A DNA stretch of 11,115 nucleotides from Burkholderiaceae bacterium (GCA_030151165.1 JASLEM010000230.1:1-11115); one strand, 5' to 3'. Shown: positions 1-7,295, numbered from the stretch's first letter. The notes: generated by a model from the letters alone, not told the origin. Numbers and translations: made by a program.

Positions 1-500
1 TCGCGCGCCACGCGCGTGACCTCGGCCGAGAAGTTGCCGAGCTGGTCGACCATCTTGTTGATGGTCTTGGCGGTGCGCAGGAACTCGCCTTCGAGCGGCC
101 GCGCGTCGACCTCCAGCGCCATGCTCTTGCTGAGATCGCCCTGGGCGACGGCGCCGATCACGCGCGCCACTTCGCTGGTCGGGTGCACGAGGTCGTCGAT
201 CAGCGAGTTGATGCAATCGATCGACTCGCCCCAGAAGCCGCGCGCCTCGCGCAGCGACGCGCGCTGCTTGAGCTTGCCTTCCTTGCCGACAACTTGGCGC
301 AGCCGCGCGAGCTCCTCGGCCATGTTGGCGTTCTGCTCGACGACGTCGTTGAACGCGTCGGCCACGCGCCCGGCGACGCCCGACCAGTGCATCGGCAGCC
401 GCACCTGCGCGTCCCCCTTGCGCAATGCGACGAGTGCCCCCAGCAGTTGCTGCATCTCGCCGGCGGCATCCACCGCGGGCCGCGTTTCCATGATCGTCAT
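1..500 (-). CDS. HAMP-repeat hybrid sensor histidine kinase, N-terminal fragment
   Basis: The first 166 codons of a gene that continues beyond the left edge; the kinase and any receiver domains are not in view. The start at 500 is chosen because a GGAG sits 9 nt upstream; a second ATG at 491 has no better site. Residues about 10-60 (LLGALVALRKGD..., AFNDVVEQN) and about 105-160 (HPTSEVARVIGAVAQGDLS, then PLEGEFLRTAKTINKMVDQL) read as two HAMP-type units joined by a charged linker. This is the signature of the large bacterial relatives of fungal group III (Nik1-type) kinases, which carry many HAMP units in tandem before the HisKA/HATPase and receiver domains. No signal peptide or membrane segment is visible, so it is probably a cytoplasmic sensor. 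The ligand is unknown. The family call is fairly secure; a chemoreceptor-like protein with the same HAMP array is the main alternative. Confidence 0.8.
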   Translation of the reverse strand, partial: MTIMETRPAVDAAGEMQQLLGALVALRKGDAQVRLPMHWSGVAGRVADAFNDVVEQNANMAEELARLRQVVGKEGKLKQRASLREARGFWGESIDCINSLIDDLVHPTSEVARVIGAVAQGDLSKSMALEVDARPLEGEFLRTAKTINKMVDQLGNFSAEVTRVAR

Positions 501-574
501 GAGTTCCGTCTCCAAAGGCGCAACGCTGCGGCTTTGAAAAAGGGGCGACCGCGCGCGACTGCTCGACCGCTCAC

Positions 575-590
575 TGCAGAATCCATGCCA
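575..590 (-). promoter_or_regulatory. Candidate sigma-54 (RpoN) promoter for the HAMP kinase gene
   Basis: On the minus strand this reads TGGCATG-N4-CTGCA, against the consensus TGGCACG-N4-TTGCW. The invariant GG (589-588) and GC (577-576) are present with the exact 10-nt spacing between them. Transcription would begin near 564, giving a leader of about 64 nt to the ATG at 500. Two positions differ from consensus, and in GC-rich DNA such matches occur by chance, so this is a candidate only. Confidence 0.35.
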
Positions 591-698
591 GACGATTCCT
601 ACAAGCTCTGCCGGGCACGCGGCGTGCAGTTCACCGGGCGTCGTCGCAGGACGGCCGCGCGGCGTGTCGATGTGCAGGCGAACGCGCAGCGCCAAACT

Positions 699-713
699 CG
701 GTAAGCCTTACCG
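699..713. promoter_or_regulatory. Perfect 7-1-7 dyad, possible regulator binding site
   Basis: CGGTAAG-C-CTTACCG is a perfect inverted repeat with a single central base, too tight to form an RNA hairpin, so it looks like a DNA-binding site. It lies in a relatively A/T-richer part of the 272-bp gap between the kinase start (500) and the BrkB-like gene's stop (773). It is about 135-150 bp upstream of the start site predicted from the sigma-54-like element at 575-590, a usual distance for an enhancer-binding-protein site. Its regulator is unknown. Confidence 0.35.
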
Positions 714-753
714 CAATGGCGTCGTGCGCGTTTCCCCTGAGCGCGACGCGGTC

Positions 754-772
754 GGCCGCGCCCGCCGCGGCC
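754..772 (-). terminator. GC hairpin directly after the BrkB-like gene
   Basis: A perfect 7-bp stem (GGCCGCG / CGCGGCC) with a 5-nt loop starts at the base after the stop codon of the minus-strand gene 773-1717. There is no T-run after it, so it is not a classical intrinsic terminator; it could still pause polymerase or protect the 3' end. Confidence 0.35.
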
Positions 773-1717
773 TCAATGCAGCACGAGATCCGCTTCCGTC
801 GCCTTCGGCGCATGCGTCTCGAGCCGCTCGAACTCGGCGATCACCTGCGCGCCCAGCAGCACCAGCGTCGCGCCGAGCTCCAGGCTCAGCAGCACGACGA
901 TGGTCGTCGTCATCGAACCGTAGACCACGCCCACCTGCGACAGCGTCGTGAAGTACCAGACCAGCACGTGGCGCGTGATCTCCCACAGCAGCACGGCCGC
1001 GGCGGCGCCGAACAGCGCGTGCCGCACGTCGAGCCGGCCCTTGGGCATCACGACGTAGATGGAGGTCAGCAGCACCACCTCGCCGCCGAGCCCCAGCAGG
1101 TACAGCAGCACCCGCGAGAACTTGTCGAGCGACCAGCTGCGACCGAGGAAGTCGATGCTGCGCTGGCCCAGCTCCTCGAGCCCGCCGGCGACCAGCGTCA
1201 CCAGCAGCAGGCCCACCGCGAGGCACAGCACGTAGACGTAGGGCAGCAGCAGCGTCGCGATGAACGAGCGGTTCTTGTTGGCGATGCGGTGCGTGAAGAT
1301 CACCGACAGCGCGTTCTCCAGCACCGCGAACGCGAGCGAGCTGAAGAACAGCATCGTGCCGAACAGCACCCAGCTGACGACGTCCTTGTGGTCGAGGAAG
1401 CCCTTCAGCTCCGTGACGACCGCGCCCGACTGGCTCGGCACCAGCCACGCGAGGTAGCGGCCGATCGTGGCCAGCAGTTCGTGCTCGGGGATCAGGTGCG
1501 ACAGCGCGATCACGCTGAGGATCAGCAGCGGCACGATCGACAGCAGCGCGTAGTACGCCACCGCGCCAGCCAGCAGCAGGCCCTGGTTGGCCTTGAAGCC
1601 GCACAGCACGCGCCACGCGAACGCGCGCGGGTGCGCCATGCACTGCCGCGCCGCGGTCATGTGGTGCGGCGGCGGCGCGAAGACGGATCCCCGGTGCGGC
1701 GCGGTCGTGTCGCTCAC
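773..1717 (-). CDS. YihY/BrkB family inner-membrane protein
   Basis: 314 residues, a usual length for the family. An AAGGGA site lies just before the ATG at 1717; later Met codons (residues 20 and 27) have no better site. After a cytoplasmic N-terminus of about 45 residues there are about six hydrophobic segments, near 47-72, 115-137, 153-179, 202-224, 234-255 and 268-294. Family marks include GAVAYYALLSIVPLLIL in the first segment and YGSMTTTIVVLLSLELGA leading to LLGAQ in the last. The family was once annotated as ribonuclease BN in error and, for BrkB of Bordetella, as a serum-resistance factor; its molecular role remains unclear, with envelope or transport roles suggested. It starts 25 nt after the stop of the YkuD-domain gene and so is probably the second gene of a two-gene envelope operon. 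Confidence 0.9.
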   Translation of the reverse strand: MSDTTAPHRGSVFAPPPHHMTAARQCMAHPRAFAWRVLCGFKANQGLLLAGAVAYYALLSIVPLLILSVIALSHLIPEHELLATIGRYLAWLVPSQSGAVVTELKGFLDHKDVVSWVLFGTMLFFSSLAFAVLENALSVIFTHRIANKNRSFIATLLLPYVYVLCLAVGLLLVTLVAGGLEELGQRSIDFLGRSWSLDKFSRVLLYLLGLGGEVVLLTSIYVVMPKGRLDVRHALFGAAAAVLLWEITRHVLVWYFTTLSQVGVVYGSMTTTIVVLLSLELGATLVLLGAQVIAEFERLETHAPKATEADLVLH

Positions 1718-1742
1718 GTCGTTCCCTTCGCGGCCGCGCGCC

Positions 1743-2822
1743 TCAGCGCGCCGCGATGTCGCGCGGCGCCATGCTGGCGTGGGCGGGGTGCGTCGAGGCG
1801 GACGCCATCACCGGCATCTGCATCGGCACGCCCTTGTTCTGCTCGAACACCTCGGCGAAGGTCTTGGTCTCCGGGATCACGTAGGCGACGCCCGCGTGCT
1901 TGCCGAACACCGGCGAGATGCGGCGGTCGAAGAAGTCGATCGGGATGTTGATGCAACCCCACGAGATGCGGCGCACGTTCGGGTCGGGCGACACGATGCG
2001 CGTCAGCCGATGTTCCGACTTCACCTTGTTGATCACGCGGTGCATCGCGAGCGCGGCGTCGTAGTCGAGCCAGACGACGTCGGTCTTGTCCTCGTCGAGG
2101 CCCGGCCGCGTGACGAAGCGGCCGGCGGCCGTCGTGCGCTGGAAGGGCTTGACCTGCGAGATCGGCACGTCGCCGATGCCCGGGAAGGTCTCGTCGCCGC
2201 GCGACTGGCCCAGCAGCACGTTGGTGCTCTCGAGCGCGGTGCCGTCGGGCTGGAAGACGTAGAGCGTGGCGTTGTGCTTGTCGAGCACGACGAAGGGCAT
2301 GCGGCCGTTGTCGTGCCGCGTGACGATCCAGTCGGCCATCTCGCGCGCCGCCGGGGACGGCGTCATCGCGCCGAAGTCGGCGACCGCGATCTCGGGCAGC
2401 ACGTCCGGCAACGGCGCCGGCATCAGCGAGGCGATGTCGGGGTCGAGCGACGCGGTGGTCACGGGCGCGTCACCCGTCGCGGCGGCGGTGGCGGCCGGGG
2501 CCGGGGCCGCGGACGCCGCGATCTCCGGCTGCGGCACGTTCGCCGGCGCGGCCATCGGCCGATCCTCCAGCGCCGCCAGCGCCCGCTCGCTCTCGCGCGC
2601 GGCGCGCATCGCCTCAAGCGACATCGGCGCCGGATGCAGTTGCGACATCTCGTGGATCGCGAACAGCGCCGCCACGCCCATCGCCGGGCCGACGACGCCC
2701 ATGATCAGCAGGTCGCGCGTCCGCCGGGCGAGCGTGTCGATGAACCGCTCCTTCTCGGGAGCGGGGGAACGGCGCGGCGACGTGGGCCGCGAGGCCTGGG
2801 AGTCGGGGGTTCTTGCGGGCAT
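1743..2822 (-). CDS. Membrane-anchored L,D-transpeptidase-like (YkuD) protein
   Basis: 359 residues. An Arg/Pro-rich cytoplasmic tail (1-37) precedes one membrane segment (about 38-57), then an Ala/Pro-rich periplasmic linker (about 85-150) and a YkuD domain (about 175-318). The active-site stretch is RRISWGCINIP, with the catalytic Cys at 290; His261 in the AMHRV stretch is the likely upstream histidine. The canonical SHGC motif reads S-W-G-C here, a variant I associate with a beta/gammaproteobacterial YkuD subgroup in which an aromatic replaces that His. L,D-transpeptidases form 3-3 cross-links in peptidoglycan or attach proteins to it; which reaction applies here cannot be told. The start at 2822 has no clear Shine-Dalgarno, but it keeps the anchor intact and no nearer Met precedes the membrane segment. 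It is divergent from the topoisomerase gene (132-bp gap) and leads into the BrkB-like gene. Confidence 0.87.
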   Translation of the reverse strand: MPARTPDSQASRPTSPRRSPAPEKERFIDTLARRTRDLLIMGVVGPAMGVAALFAIHEMSQLHPAPMSLEAMRAARESERALAALEDRPMAAPANVPQPEIAASAAPAPAATAAATGDAPVTTASLDPDIASLMPAPLPDVLPEIAVADFGAMTPSPAAREMADWIVTRHDNGRMPFVVLDKHNATLYVFQPDGTALESTNVLLGQSRGDETFPGIGDVPISQVKPFQRTTAAGRFVTRPGLDEDKTDVVWLDYDAALAMHRVINKVKSEHRLTRIVSPDPNVRRISWGCINIPIDFFDRRISPVFGKHAGVAYVIPETKTFAEVFEQNKGVPMQMPVMASASTHPAHASMAPRDIAAR

Positions 2823-2878
2823 GGTGGGCTGGAACGGCAAGCGGCGGGCCCGCGGTGCCGACGCCCGGCAGAAGCCCC

Positions 2879-2895
2879 TCGAACAGGCCGTTCGA
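2879..2895. promoter_or_regulatory. Inverted repeat between divergent genes
   Basis: TCGAAC-N5-GTTCGA is a perfect 6-bp dyad in the 132-bp gap between the YkuD gene (start 2822) and topoisomerase IB (start 2955), placed where one regulator could serve both. It resembles the Gram-positive LexA box (CGAAC-N4-GTTCG) but has a 5-nt spacer, and LexA of betaproteobacteria reads CTGT-N8-ACAG, so I do not call it an SOS box. Confidence 0.3.
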
Positions 2896-2954
2896 CGCAC
2901 GCTCGCGGCATGCCACGGCACGCGGCCTGCCGAGGCTGCGCACAGGAACCCGCC

Positions 2955-4319
2955 ATGACACGCCACCCAACGTCCCGCAAGAACCGCACGCGCCCGGCCG
3001 GCGCGCCGGCCGCCTCGTCCGCCGCGACCCCGCCCGCGCCGCCCGGCCTGGTCTGGGTCAGCGACGCCGAACCCGGCCTCAGCCGCGTCCGTCACGGTGA
3101 CGGCGTACGCTACGTCGACATCGACGGCCGCGCCGTCACCGACGAGGCGACGCTCGCGCGCATCCGCAAGCTCGCGATCCCGCCGGCCTACGAGCAGGTG
3201 TGGATCTGCGCGCGCGCCGACGGCCACCTGCAGGCGACCGGCCGCGACGCGCGCGGCCGCAAGCAGTACCGCTACCACCCGCAGTGGCAGCAGCAGCGCG
3301 GCGACGACAAGTTCGAGGCGCTGCGCCGCTTCGGCGCCGCGCTGCCGCGCATCCGCCGCCGCGTGCAGCGCGACCTGGGCACGGCGAACACCAAACCACC
3401 GACCCGCACCCTCGTCCTCGCGACGCTCGTGCGCCTGCTCGACACCACCTTCATCCGCATCGGCAACGAGGAGTACGCGCGCGACAACGCGTCGTACGGC
3501 CTGACGACGCTGCGCGCACGGCATGCCGGCGTGAGCGACGGCGGCGTCAAGCTCACGTTCAAGGGCAAGAGCGGCGTTCGCCACGAGGTGCGGCTCGACG
3601 ACCGCCGCGTCGCCGCCGTCGTGCGCCGCTGCAAGGCGCTGCCCGGCCAGGAGCTGTTCCAGTACGTCGACGAGGCCGGCAACACGCACAAGGTCAACTC
3701 CGCCGACGTCAACGACTACCTCGCCGAGATCGCCGGCACGCGCGTCACGGCCAAGGACTTCCGTACCTGGCACGGCAGCGTGCTCGCGCTCGAGTTCACC
3801 CGCCTCGCCTGCGCGGGCGAGCGTGTCGCGGGCGCGGCCAAGCAGGTCGTCGCGCAGGTCGCGGCGCGGCTGCGCAACACGGTCGCCGTCTGCCGCAAGT
3901 CCTACATCCACCCGGCCGTGCTCGCGCTCGGGCCCGCGCTCGGCGACGACGAGTCGCGCTGCGCCCTGCTCCACCAGCGCTGGGTCGACGCGGGCGCGAG
4001 CACGCGCGGCCGCTCGCTCAGCGCGGCCGAGCGGCGCCTCATGGCGCTGCTGGGCTCGGCCGAGGCGCGGCGCGATCGCCCCGCCAGGGCCGGCGCTGCC
4101 ACGAAGACCGCCGGACAGGCGGCCAACAAATCGGCCAACAAGACGGCTAACAACAGCTCGCACGGGCGCGCGATTTGCCTGACGCCCGCTGACCGCCCGG
4201 TCGCCAACGCCGTCCATCGCAAGGGACCCCATGCAAAAGATCTCGGATTTCATGACGCGCAACGTGCAGGTCGTCCGCCCGGAAGACAGCCTGCAGCGCG
4301 CCGCGCAGGTGATGGATGA
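2955..4319 (+). CDS. DNA topoisomerase IB (poxvirus type)
   Basis: 454 residues; AGGAA lies 6 nt before the ATG. This enzyme relaxes supercoils of either sign by nicking one strand through a 3'-phosphotyrosine, without ATP. After a low-complexity basic N-terminus (1-30) comes the N-terminal domain (about 31-120: GLVWVSDAEPG, IPPAYEQVWIC), then the catalytic domain. The expected active-site set is present: Arg168 (FIRIGNEEYAR), Lys205 (TFKGKSG), Arg270 (KDFRTWHG), Asn308 and Tyr317 (CRKSYIHPAV). Asn replaces the His of the vaccinia enzyme, as I recall for the Deinococcus enzyme; the spacing of Arg, Lys and Arg (37 and 102 residues) agrees with my memory of that protein. Odd: family members usually end near 340-380, but here an Ala/Asn/Lys repeat (about 381-401) and a Pro/Arg-rich tail continue to 454, overlapping the next gene by 89 nt in another frame. 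Bacterial TopIB is generally accessory to gyrase and topoisomerase I. Confidence 0.95.
   Translation: MTRHPTSRKNRTRPAGAPAASSAATPPAPPGLVWVSDAEPGLSRVRHGDGVRYVDIDGRAVTDEATLARIRKLAIPPAYEQVWICARADGHLQATGRDARGRKQYRYHPQWQQQRGDDKFEALRRFGAALPRIRRRVQRDLGTANTKPPTRTLVLATLVRLLDTTFIRIGNEEYARDNASYGLTTLRARHAGVSDGGVKLTFKGKSGVRHEVRLDDRRVAAVVRRCKALPGQELFQYVDEAGNTHKVNSADVNDYLAEIAGTRVTAKDFRTWHGSVLALEFTRLACAGERVAGAAKQVVAQVAARLRNTVAVCRKSYIHPAVLALGPALGDDESRCALLHQRWVDAGASTRGRSLSAAERRLMALLGSAEARRDRPARAGAATKTAGQAANKSANKTANNSSHGRAICLTPADRPVANAVHRKGPHAKDLGFHDAQRAGRPPGRQPAARRAGDG
4122..4157 (+). repeat. Three 12-nt tandem units in the topoisomerase tail
   Basis: Three units (4122-4133, 4134-4145, 4146-4157) similar to GCCAACAAATCG encode ANKS-ANKT-ANNS. 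The third has diverged most. The repeat lies just past the family's usual end point, where the open frame runs on toward the CBS gene. Confidence 0.7.
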
Positions 4320-4668
4320 ACTCAACGTCGGCTCGCTGCCCGTGTGCGACGGCGGCGGGCTCGTCGGCATCATCACCGACCGCGACATCACCGTGCGCGC
4401 CACCGCCGCCGGGCTCGCGCCCGAAGCGACGTCGGTGGCCGACGTCATGACCGACCACGCGCGCTTCTGCACGACGGAGCAGTCGGTGTCGGAGGCGATG
4501 CAGCAGATGGCCGACGTGCAGATCCGTCGGCTGCCGGTCGTCGATGCCGACCACCAGGTCGTGGGCATCGTCTCGCTCGGCGACCTCGCGACCCGCCACT
4601 CGGGCCACGTCGCCGCCGCGCTGCGCCGCATCTCCGACCCGTCGACGCCCGACCGGCCGGCCGCCTGA
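4231..4668 (+). CDS. Two-CBS-domain protein
   Basis: 145 residues made almost wholly of a CBS pair: CBS1 about 8-62 (MTRNVQVVRPEDS to GIITDRDI) and CBS2 about 73-122 (MTDHARFCTTEQS to VGIVSLGDLA). Such stand-alone CBS (Bateman) modules bind adenine nucleotides or similar ligands and act as energy or redox sensors, usually through a partner protein that cannot be deduced here. The start at 4231 is supported by AAGGGA 4 nt upstream and by the conserved start of CBS1 right after it. The first 89 nt lie inside the reading frame of the topoisomerase tail, so the two genes are probably co-transcribed and perhaps translationally coupled. The AsmA gene follows after 14 nt. The family call is secure; the function is not known. 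Confidence 0.93.
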   Translation: MQKISDFMTRNVQVVRPEDSLQRAAQVMDELNVGSLPVCDGGGLVGIITDRDITVRATAAGLAPEATSVADVMTDHARFCTTEQSVSEAMQQMADVQIRRLPVVDADHQVVGIVSLGDLATRHSGHVAAALRRISDPSTPDRPAA

Positions 4669-4682
4669 CCGAAACGAGACCG

Positions 4683-7211
4683 ATGCCGAATCCGCCGCAT
4701 TCCCCCGCCCCGCCCGGCCGCCACCATCGCCTCCGCAATACGGCATTGGGTATCGTCGGCGTCCTGTTGACGCTGGTCGTCGCCATCGGCATCTGCGAGT
4801 TCCTCGAGTGGCCGTTCCTGCGCGGCCCGGCGCAGGACAAGCTCTCGAAGCTGCTCGATCGCGACGTCCGCTTCGGCGACCAGTTCGGCGTGCGCCTGAT
4901 CGGCTCGGTGCGCGTGCACGCCAACGAGATGACGATCGGCCCGGCCCCGAACGGCGGCCCGACGCTGGTCGACGAGACCGGCAAGCCGCGCGACTTCCTG
5001 CACTCGAACAACGTGCGCCTCGCGCTCGGCTATGGCGCGCTCTATGACCAGTACAAGGGCACCGGCAAGCCGCTGCAGGTGCGGCTGCTCGATGTCGACG
5101 GCCTCGAGGTCAACCTCAAGCGCAACGCCGACGGCCACGCGAACTGGCAGTTCGGCGCCGCACAACCGGCCACCGCCGCGAGCTCGCCGCAGCTGCCGCA
5201 GTTCGAGCACCTGATCGTGCGCAACGGCGAGGTGCGCATCGAGGACCAGCCGCTGCAGATCGTCGCCGACGCGCACGTGACCACCCGCGAAGGCACGGCG
5301 GCGGCGAACGCCTCGGGCGCGAGCGCGCCGGTCGCCGCGGCGTCGACGTCGGCCTCGGCCCCCAGGCCGATGTCGCCGTCGTCCACGCCGCCGGCCGGCC
5401 TGGGCATCGCGGTCTCGCCGACGGGCGAGCGCATCGCGTCGAGCGTCGTGGCCGCGGCGGCGTCGGCCTCGGCGCGGCTCGACCAGGCCGGGCCCGACGA
5501 CGATGACGACACCCCCGGCCTGCGCGTGCTCGGCACCGGCACCTACCGCAAGGCCCGGCTCGTGATCGCGCTGCGCTCCAGCGGCCTGCTGCCGCTCGCG
5601 AACTCCGACGCCGATACCCCCGCCGTGCCGCTGTGGCTCGACGCGCGCGCCGGCAAGTCGCACATCCGGCTCGACGGCTCGGCGACCGACCTGTTCCACT
5701 TCGGCGGCATGGACGCGTCGTTCAGCGCCTCGGGCCCGTCGCTCGCGGCGGTCGGCGACGCGCTCGGCATCACGCTGCCCACGACCGCGGAGTTCAAGAC
5801 CAACGGCCGGCTGAAGAAGCACGGCGGCGTCTGGAACGCGGACGTCGCGTCGCTGGACATCGGCACGAGCCGGCTGCGCGGCGACTTCACCTTCGACACC
5901 ACGCCCGCCGTGCCCAGGCTCACCGGCACGCTCGGCGGCTCGCGCCTCGCGCTCGCCGACCTCGGCCCGGCCTTCGGCGCGCCCGCGCCGGATGCACCGG
6001 CGTCCGCGGCGTCCGCGGCGTCCGCGACTTCAGCGGCGGCGCCGGGCAAGGCGGCGTCCGCGCCGCTGGCGAAGACCGCGCCGAAGACCGCGACCAAGAC
6101 CGTCAAGGCGACGCCCGCCAACAAGCCGACGCTGACGGCCGCCGCGACGCAGTCCAGCGCCGCGCCCGGCCGCGTGCTGCCGCAGCGCGAGTTCGACATC
6201 CCGTCGCTGAAGGCGATGAACGCGGACGTCGGCGTCGACCTCGCGGTGCTCGACCTCGGCACCGACAAGCTCGAGCCCTTCACGCCGATCCAGGCGAAGA
6301 TCACGCTGCAGGACGGCGTGCTGAGCCTGCACGACCTGCTCGCCAGGACCTCGATGGGCCAGGTGCGCGGCATGATCGGCCTCGACAGCCGGCCCGCGCT
6401 GCCGAAGTGGAACGCCGACCTGCGCTGGTCGGGCATCGAGCTCGCGCGTTTCGTCAAGACCAAGGACACGATGGTCAAGAAGAACGCCGACGGCACGCAG
6501 CCCGACACCGGCTACATCAGCGGCTCGCTCGGCGGCGACGCGAAGCTGACCGGCGCCGGCAAGTCGACCGCGGCGCTGATGGCCTCGCTCGACGGCACCA
6601 CGCGCATGTGGGTGCAGGACGGCCAGGTGTCGCACCTGCTCGTCGAGGCCGCGGGCATCGACATCGCCGACGCGCTGGGCCTGTACCTCAAGGGCGACGA
6701 CAAGGTGCCGACGCAATGCGCGGTGGCGGAGCTGACGCTGTCCGGCGGCAAGGTGACGCCGGACGTGATGGTGATCGACACGCACGAGTCGACGCTGGTC
6801 GTCGGCGGCAACCTGTCGCTCGCCGACGAGACGCTCGCGCTGCGCCTCAACGCGCACCCGCACAACTTCTCGCCGCTGGCGCCGCGCCACTTCTCGCCGC
6901 TCGCGCCGCGCACGCCGGTGGACGTCGACGGCACGTTCTCCGACCCGCACGTGCACCTCGACGCCAAGCCGCTGCTGATCCGCGGCGGCGCGGCGGTCGC
7001 GCTCGGCCTGATCAACCCGCTCGCCGCGCTGCTGGCGCTGATCGACCTGCGCCAGCCCGAGCGCGACGTGTGCACGCAGGCGGTGGCGCAGCTCTCGCAG
7101 GCCGACCGGCCGGGCGCGGTCGCGCCGGCGGCGTCGTCGGCGGCGGGCAAGCCGGCGCGTGCCGCGGCGAAACCGGCGCTGGCCGCGTCCGCGACGAAGG
7201 CGCACCCGTGA
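4683..7211 (+). CDS. AsmA family protein
   Basis: 842 residues. One N-terminal membrane segment (about 20-41, GIVGVLLTLVVAIGICEF) anchors a large periplasmic part. AsmA marks include LLDRDVRFGDQFGVRLIGSV near 57-76, the NADGHANWQFG stretch near 148-158, a repeated beta-rich core, and a C-terminal core (about 650-800) ending in INPLAALLALIDL and a late Cys. AsmA-like proteins are thought to act in phospholipid transport to, or assembly of, the outer membrane. Two low-complexity Ala/Ser/Pro stretches break the core (about 205-275, with an Asp run at its end; and about 435-500, with Ala-Ser repeats and a Lys/Thr-rich part); these look like flexible insertions. The core also carries an 8-residue tandem duplication at 728-743. 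The ribosome site is weak; the start is chosen because it gives the usual short cytoplasmic tail. It lies 14 nt after the CBS gene. Confidence 0.9.
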   Translation: MPNPPHSPAPPGRHHRLRNTALGIVGVLLTLVVAIGICEFLEWPFLRGPAQDKLSKLLDRDVRFGDQFGVRLIGSVRVHANEMTIGPAPNGGPTLVDETGKPRDFLHSNNVRLALGYGALYDQYKGTGKPLQVRLLDVDGLEVNLKRNADGHANWQFGAAQPATAASSPQLPQFEHLIVRNGEVRIEDQPLQIVADAHVTTREGTAAANASGASAPVAAASTSASAPRPMSPSSTPPAGLGIAVSPTGERIASSVVAAAASASARLDQAGPDDDDDTPGLRVLGTGTYRKARLVIALRSSGLLPLANSDADTPAVPLWLDARAGKSHIRLDGSATDLFHFGGMDASFSASGPSLAAVGDALGITLPTTAEFKTNGRLKKHGGVWNADVASLDIGTSRLRGDFTFDTTPAVPRLTGTLGGSRLALADLGPAFGAPAPDAPASAASAASATSAAAPGKAASAPLAKTAPKTATKTVKATPANKPTLTAAATQSSAAPGRVLPQREFDIPSLKAMNADVGVDLAVLDLGTDKLEPFTPIQAKITLQDGVLSLHDLLARTSMGQVRGMIGLDSRPALPKWNADLRWSGIELARFVKTKDTMVKKNADGTQPDTGYISGSLGGDAKLTGAGKSTAALMASLDGTTRMWVQDGQVSHLLVEAAGIDIADALGLYLKGDDKVPTQCAVAELTLSGGKVTPDVMVIDTHESTLVVGGNLSLADETLALRLNAHPHNFSPLAPRHFSPLAPRTPVDVDGTFSDPHVHLDAKPLLIRGGAAVALGLINPLAALLALIDLRQPERDVCTQAVAQLSQADRPGAVAPAASSAAGKPARAAAKPALAASATKAHP
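6000..6026 (+). repeat. Three identical 9-nt units in the AsmA linker
   Basis: GCGTCCGCG occurs three times in a row and encodes Ala-Ser-Ala repeats from residue 440 in the second low-complexity insertion of the AsmA-family protein. Perfect identity points to recent expansion by slippage, in frame. Confidence 0.8.
6864..6911 (+). repeat. 24-bp in-frame tandem duplication in the AsmA core
   Basis: Two adjacent 24-nt units (6864-6887 and 6888-6911) differ at only two bases and encode NFSPLAPR then HFSPLAPR. One copy of the FSPL motif, followed by a TPV stretch, is what I expect for this part of the AsmA C-terminal core, so the second copy looks like an 8-residue insertion. Confidence 0.8.
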
Positions 7212-7215
7212 GCGC

Positions 7216-7232
7216 GCGCCCGCGAAGGGCGC
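7216..7232 (+). terminator. Short hairpin after the AsmA gene
   Basis: GCGCCC-GCGAA-GGGCGC forms a 6-bp GC stem five nt after the AsmA stop codon. No T-run follows, so it is a weak terminator candidate. It sits in the 84-nt gap before the antiporter gene, in which I see no clear promoter. Confidence 0.25.
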
Positions 7233-7295
7233 CGCAGGGAGCGACGACCTGGCCGCCACGCTGACCCTGCGACTCGCTCGCGCGCGCAAGCTGCC

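Noticed and set aside
16..537. Plus-strand open frame at the left edge
   Set aside because: Antisense to the HAMP kinase start, whose minus-strand translation shows clear HAMP motifs.
2916..2931. Sigma-54-like match (CGGCACG-N4-CTGCC) before topoisomerase IB
   Set aside because: Its predicted start would fall only about 12 nt before the ATG, in the ribosome site, and two core bases differ. It shows how easily such matches arise at this GC content.
1587..2954. Plus-strand upstream extension of the topoisomerase frame
   Set aside because: It is antisense to the BrkB-like and YkuD genes and has no domain; the ATG at 2955 has a proper ribosome site and begins the known protein.
4122..4157. CRISPR or other array
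   Set aside because: Only three 12-nt units in frame within a coding region, with no spacers.
2823..5822. Very long minus-strand open frame running on upstream of the YkuD gene
   Set aside because: It runs antisense to topoisomerase IB, CBS and AsmA, which have clear domains. The text is Arg/Ala/Gly-rich shadow translation, and the real YkuD start is at 2822.
5543..6508. 321-codon minus-strand open frame inside AsmA
   Set aside because: Ser/Ala-rich shadow of the AsmA coding frame, with no ribosome site or recognisable motif.
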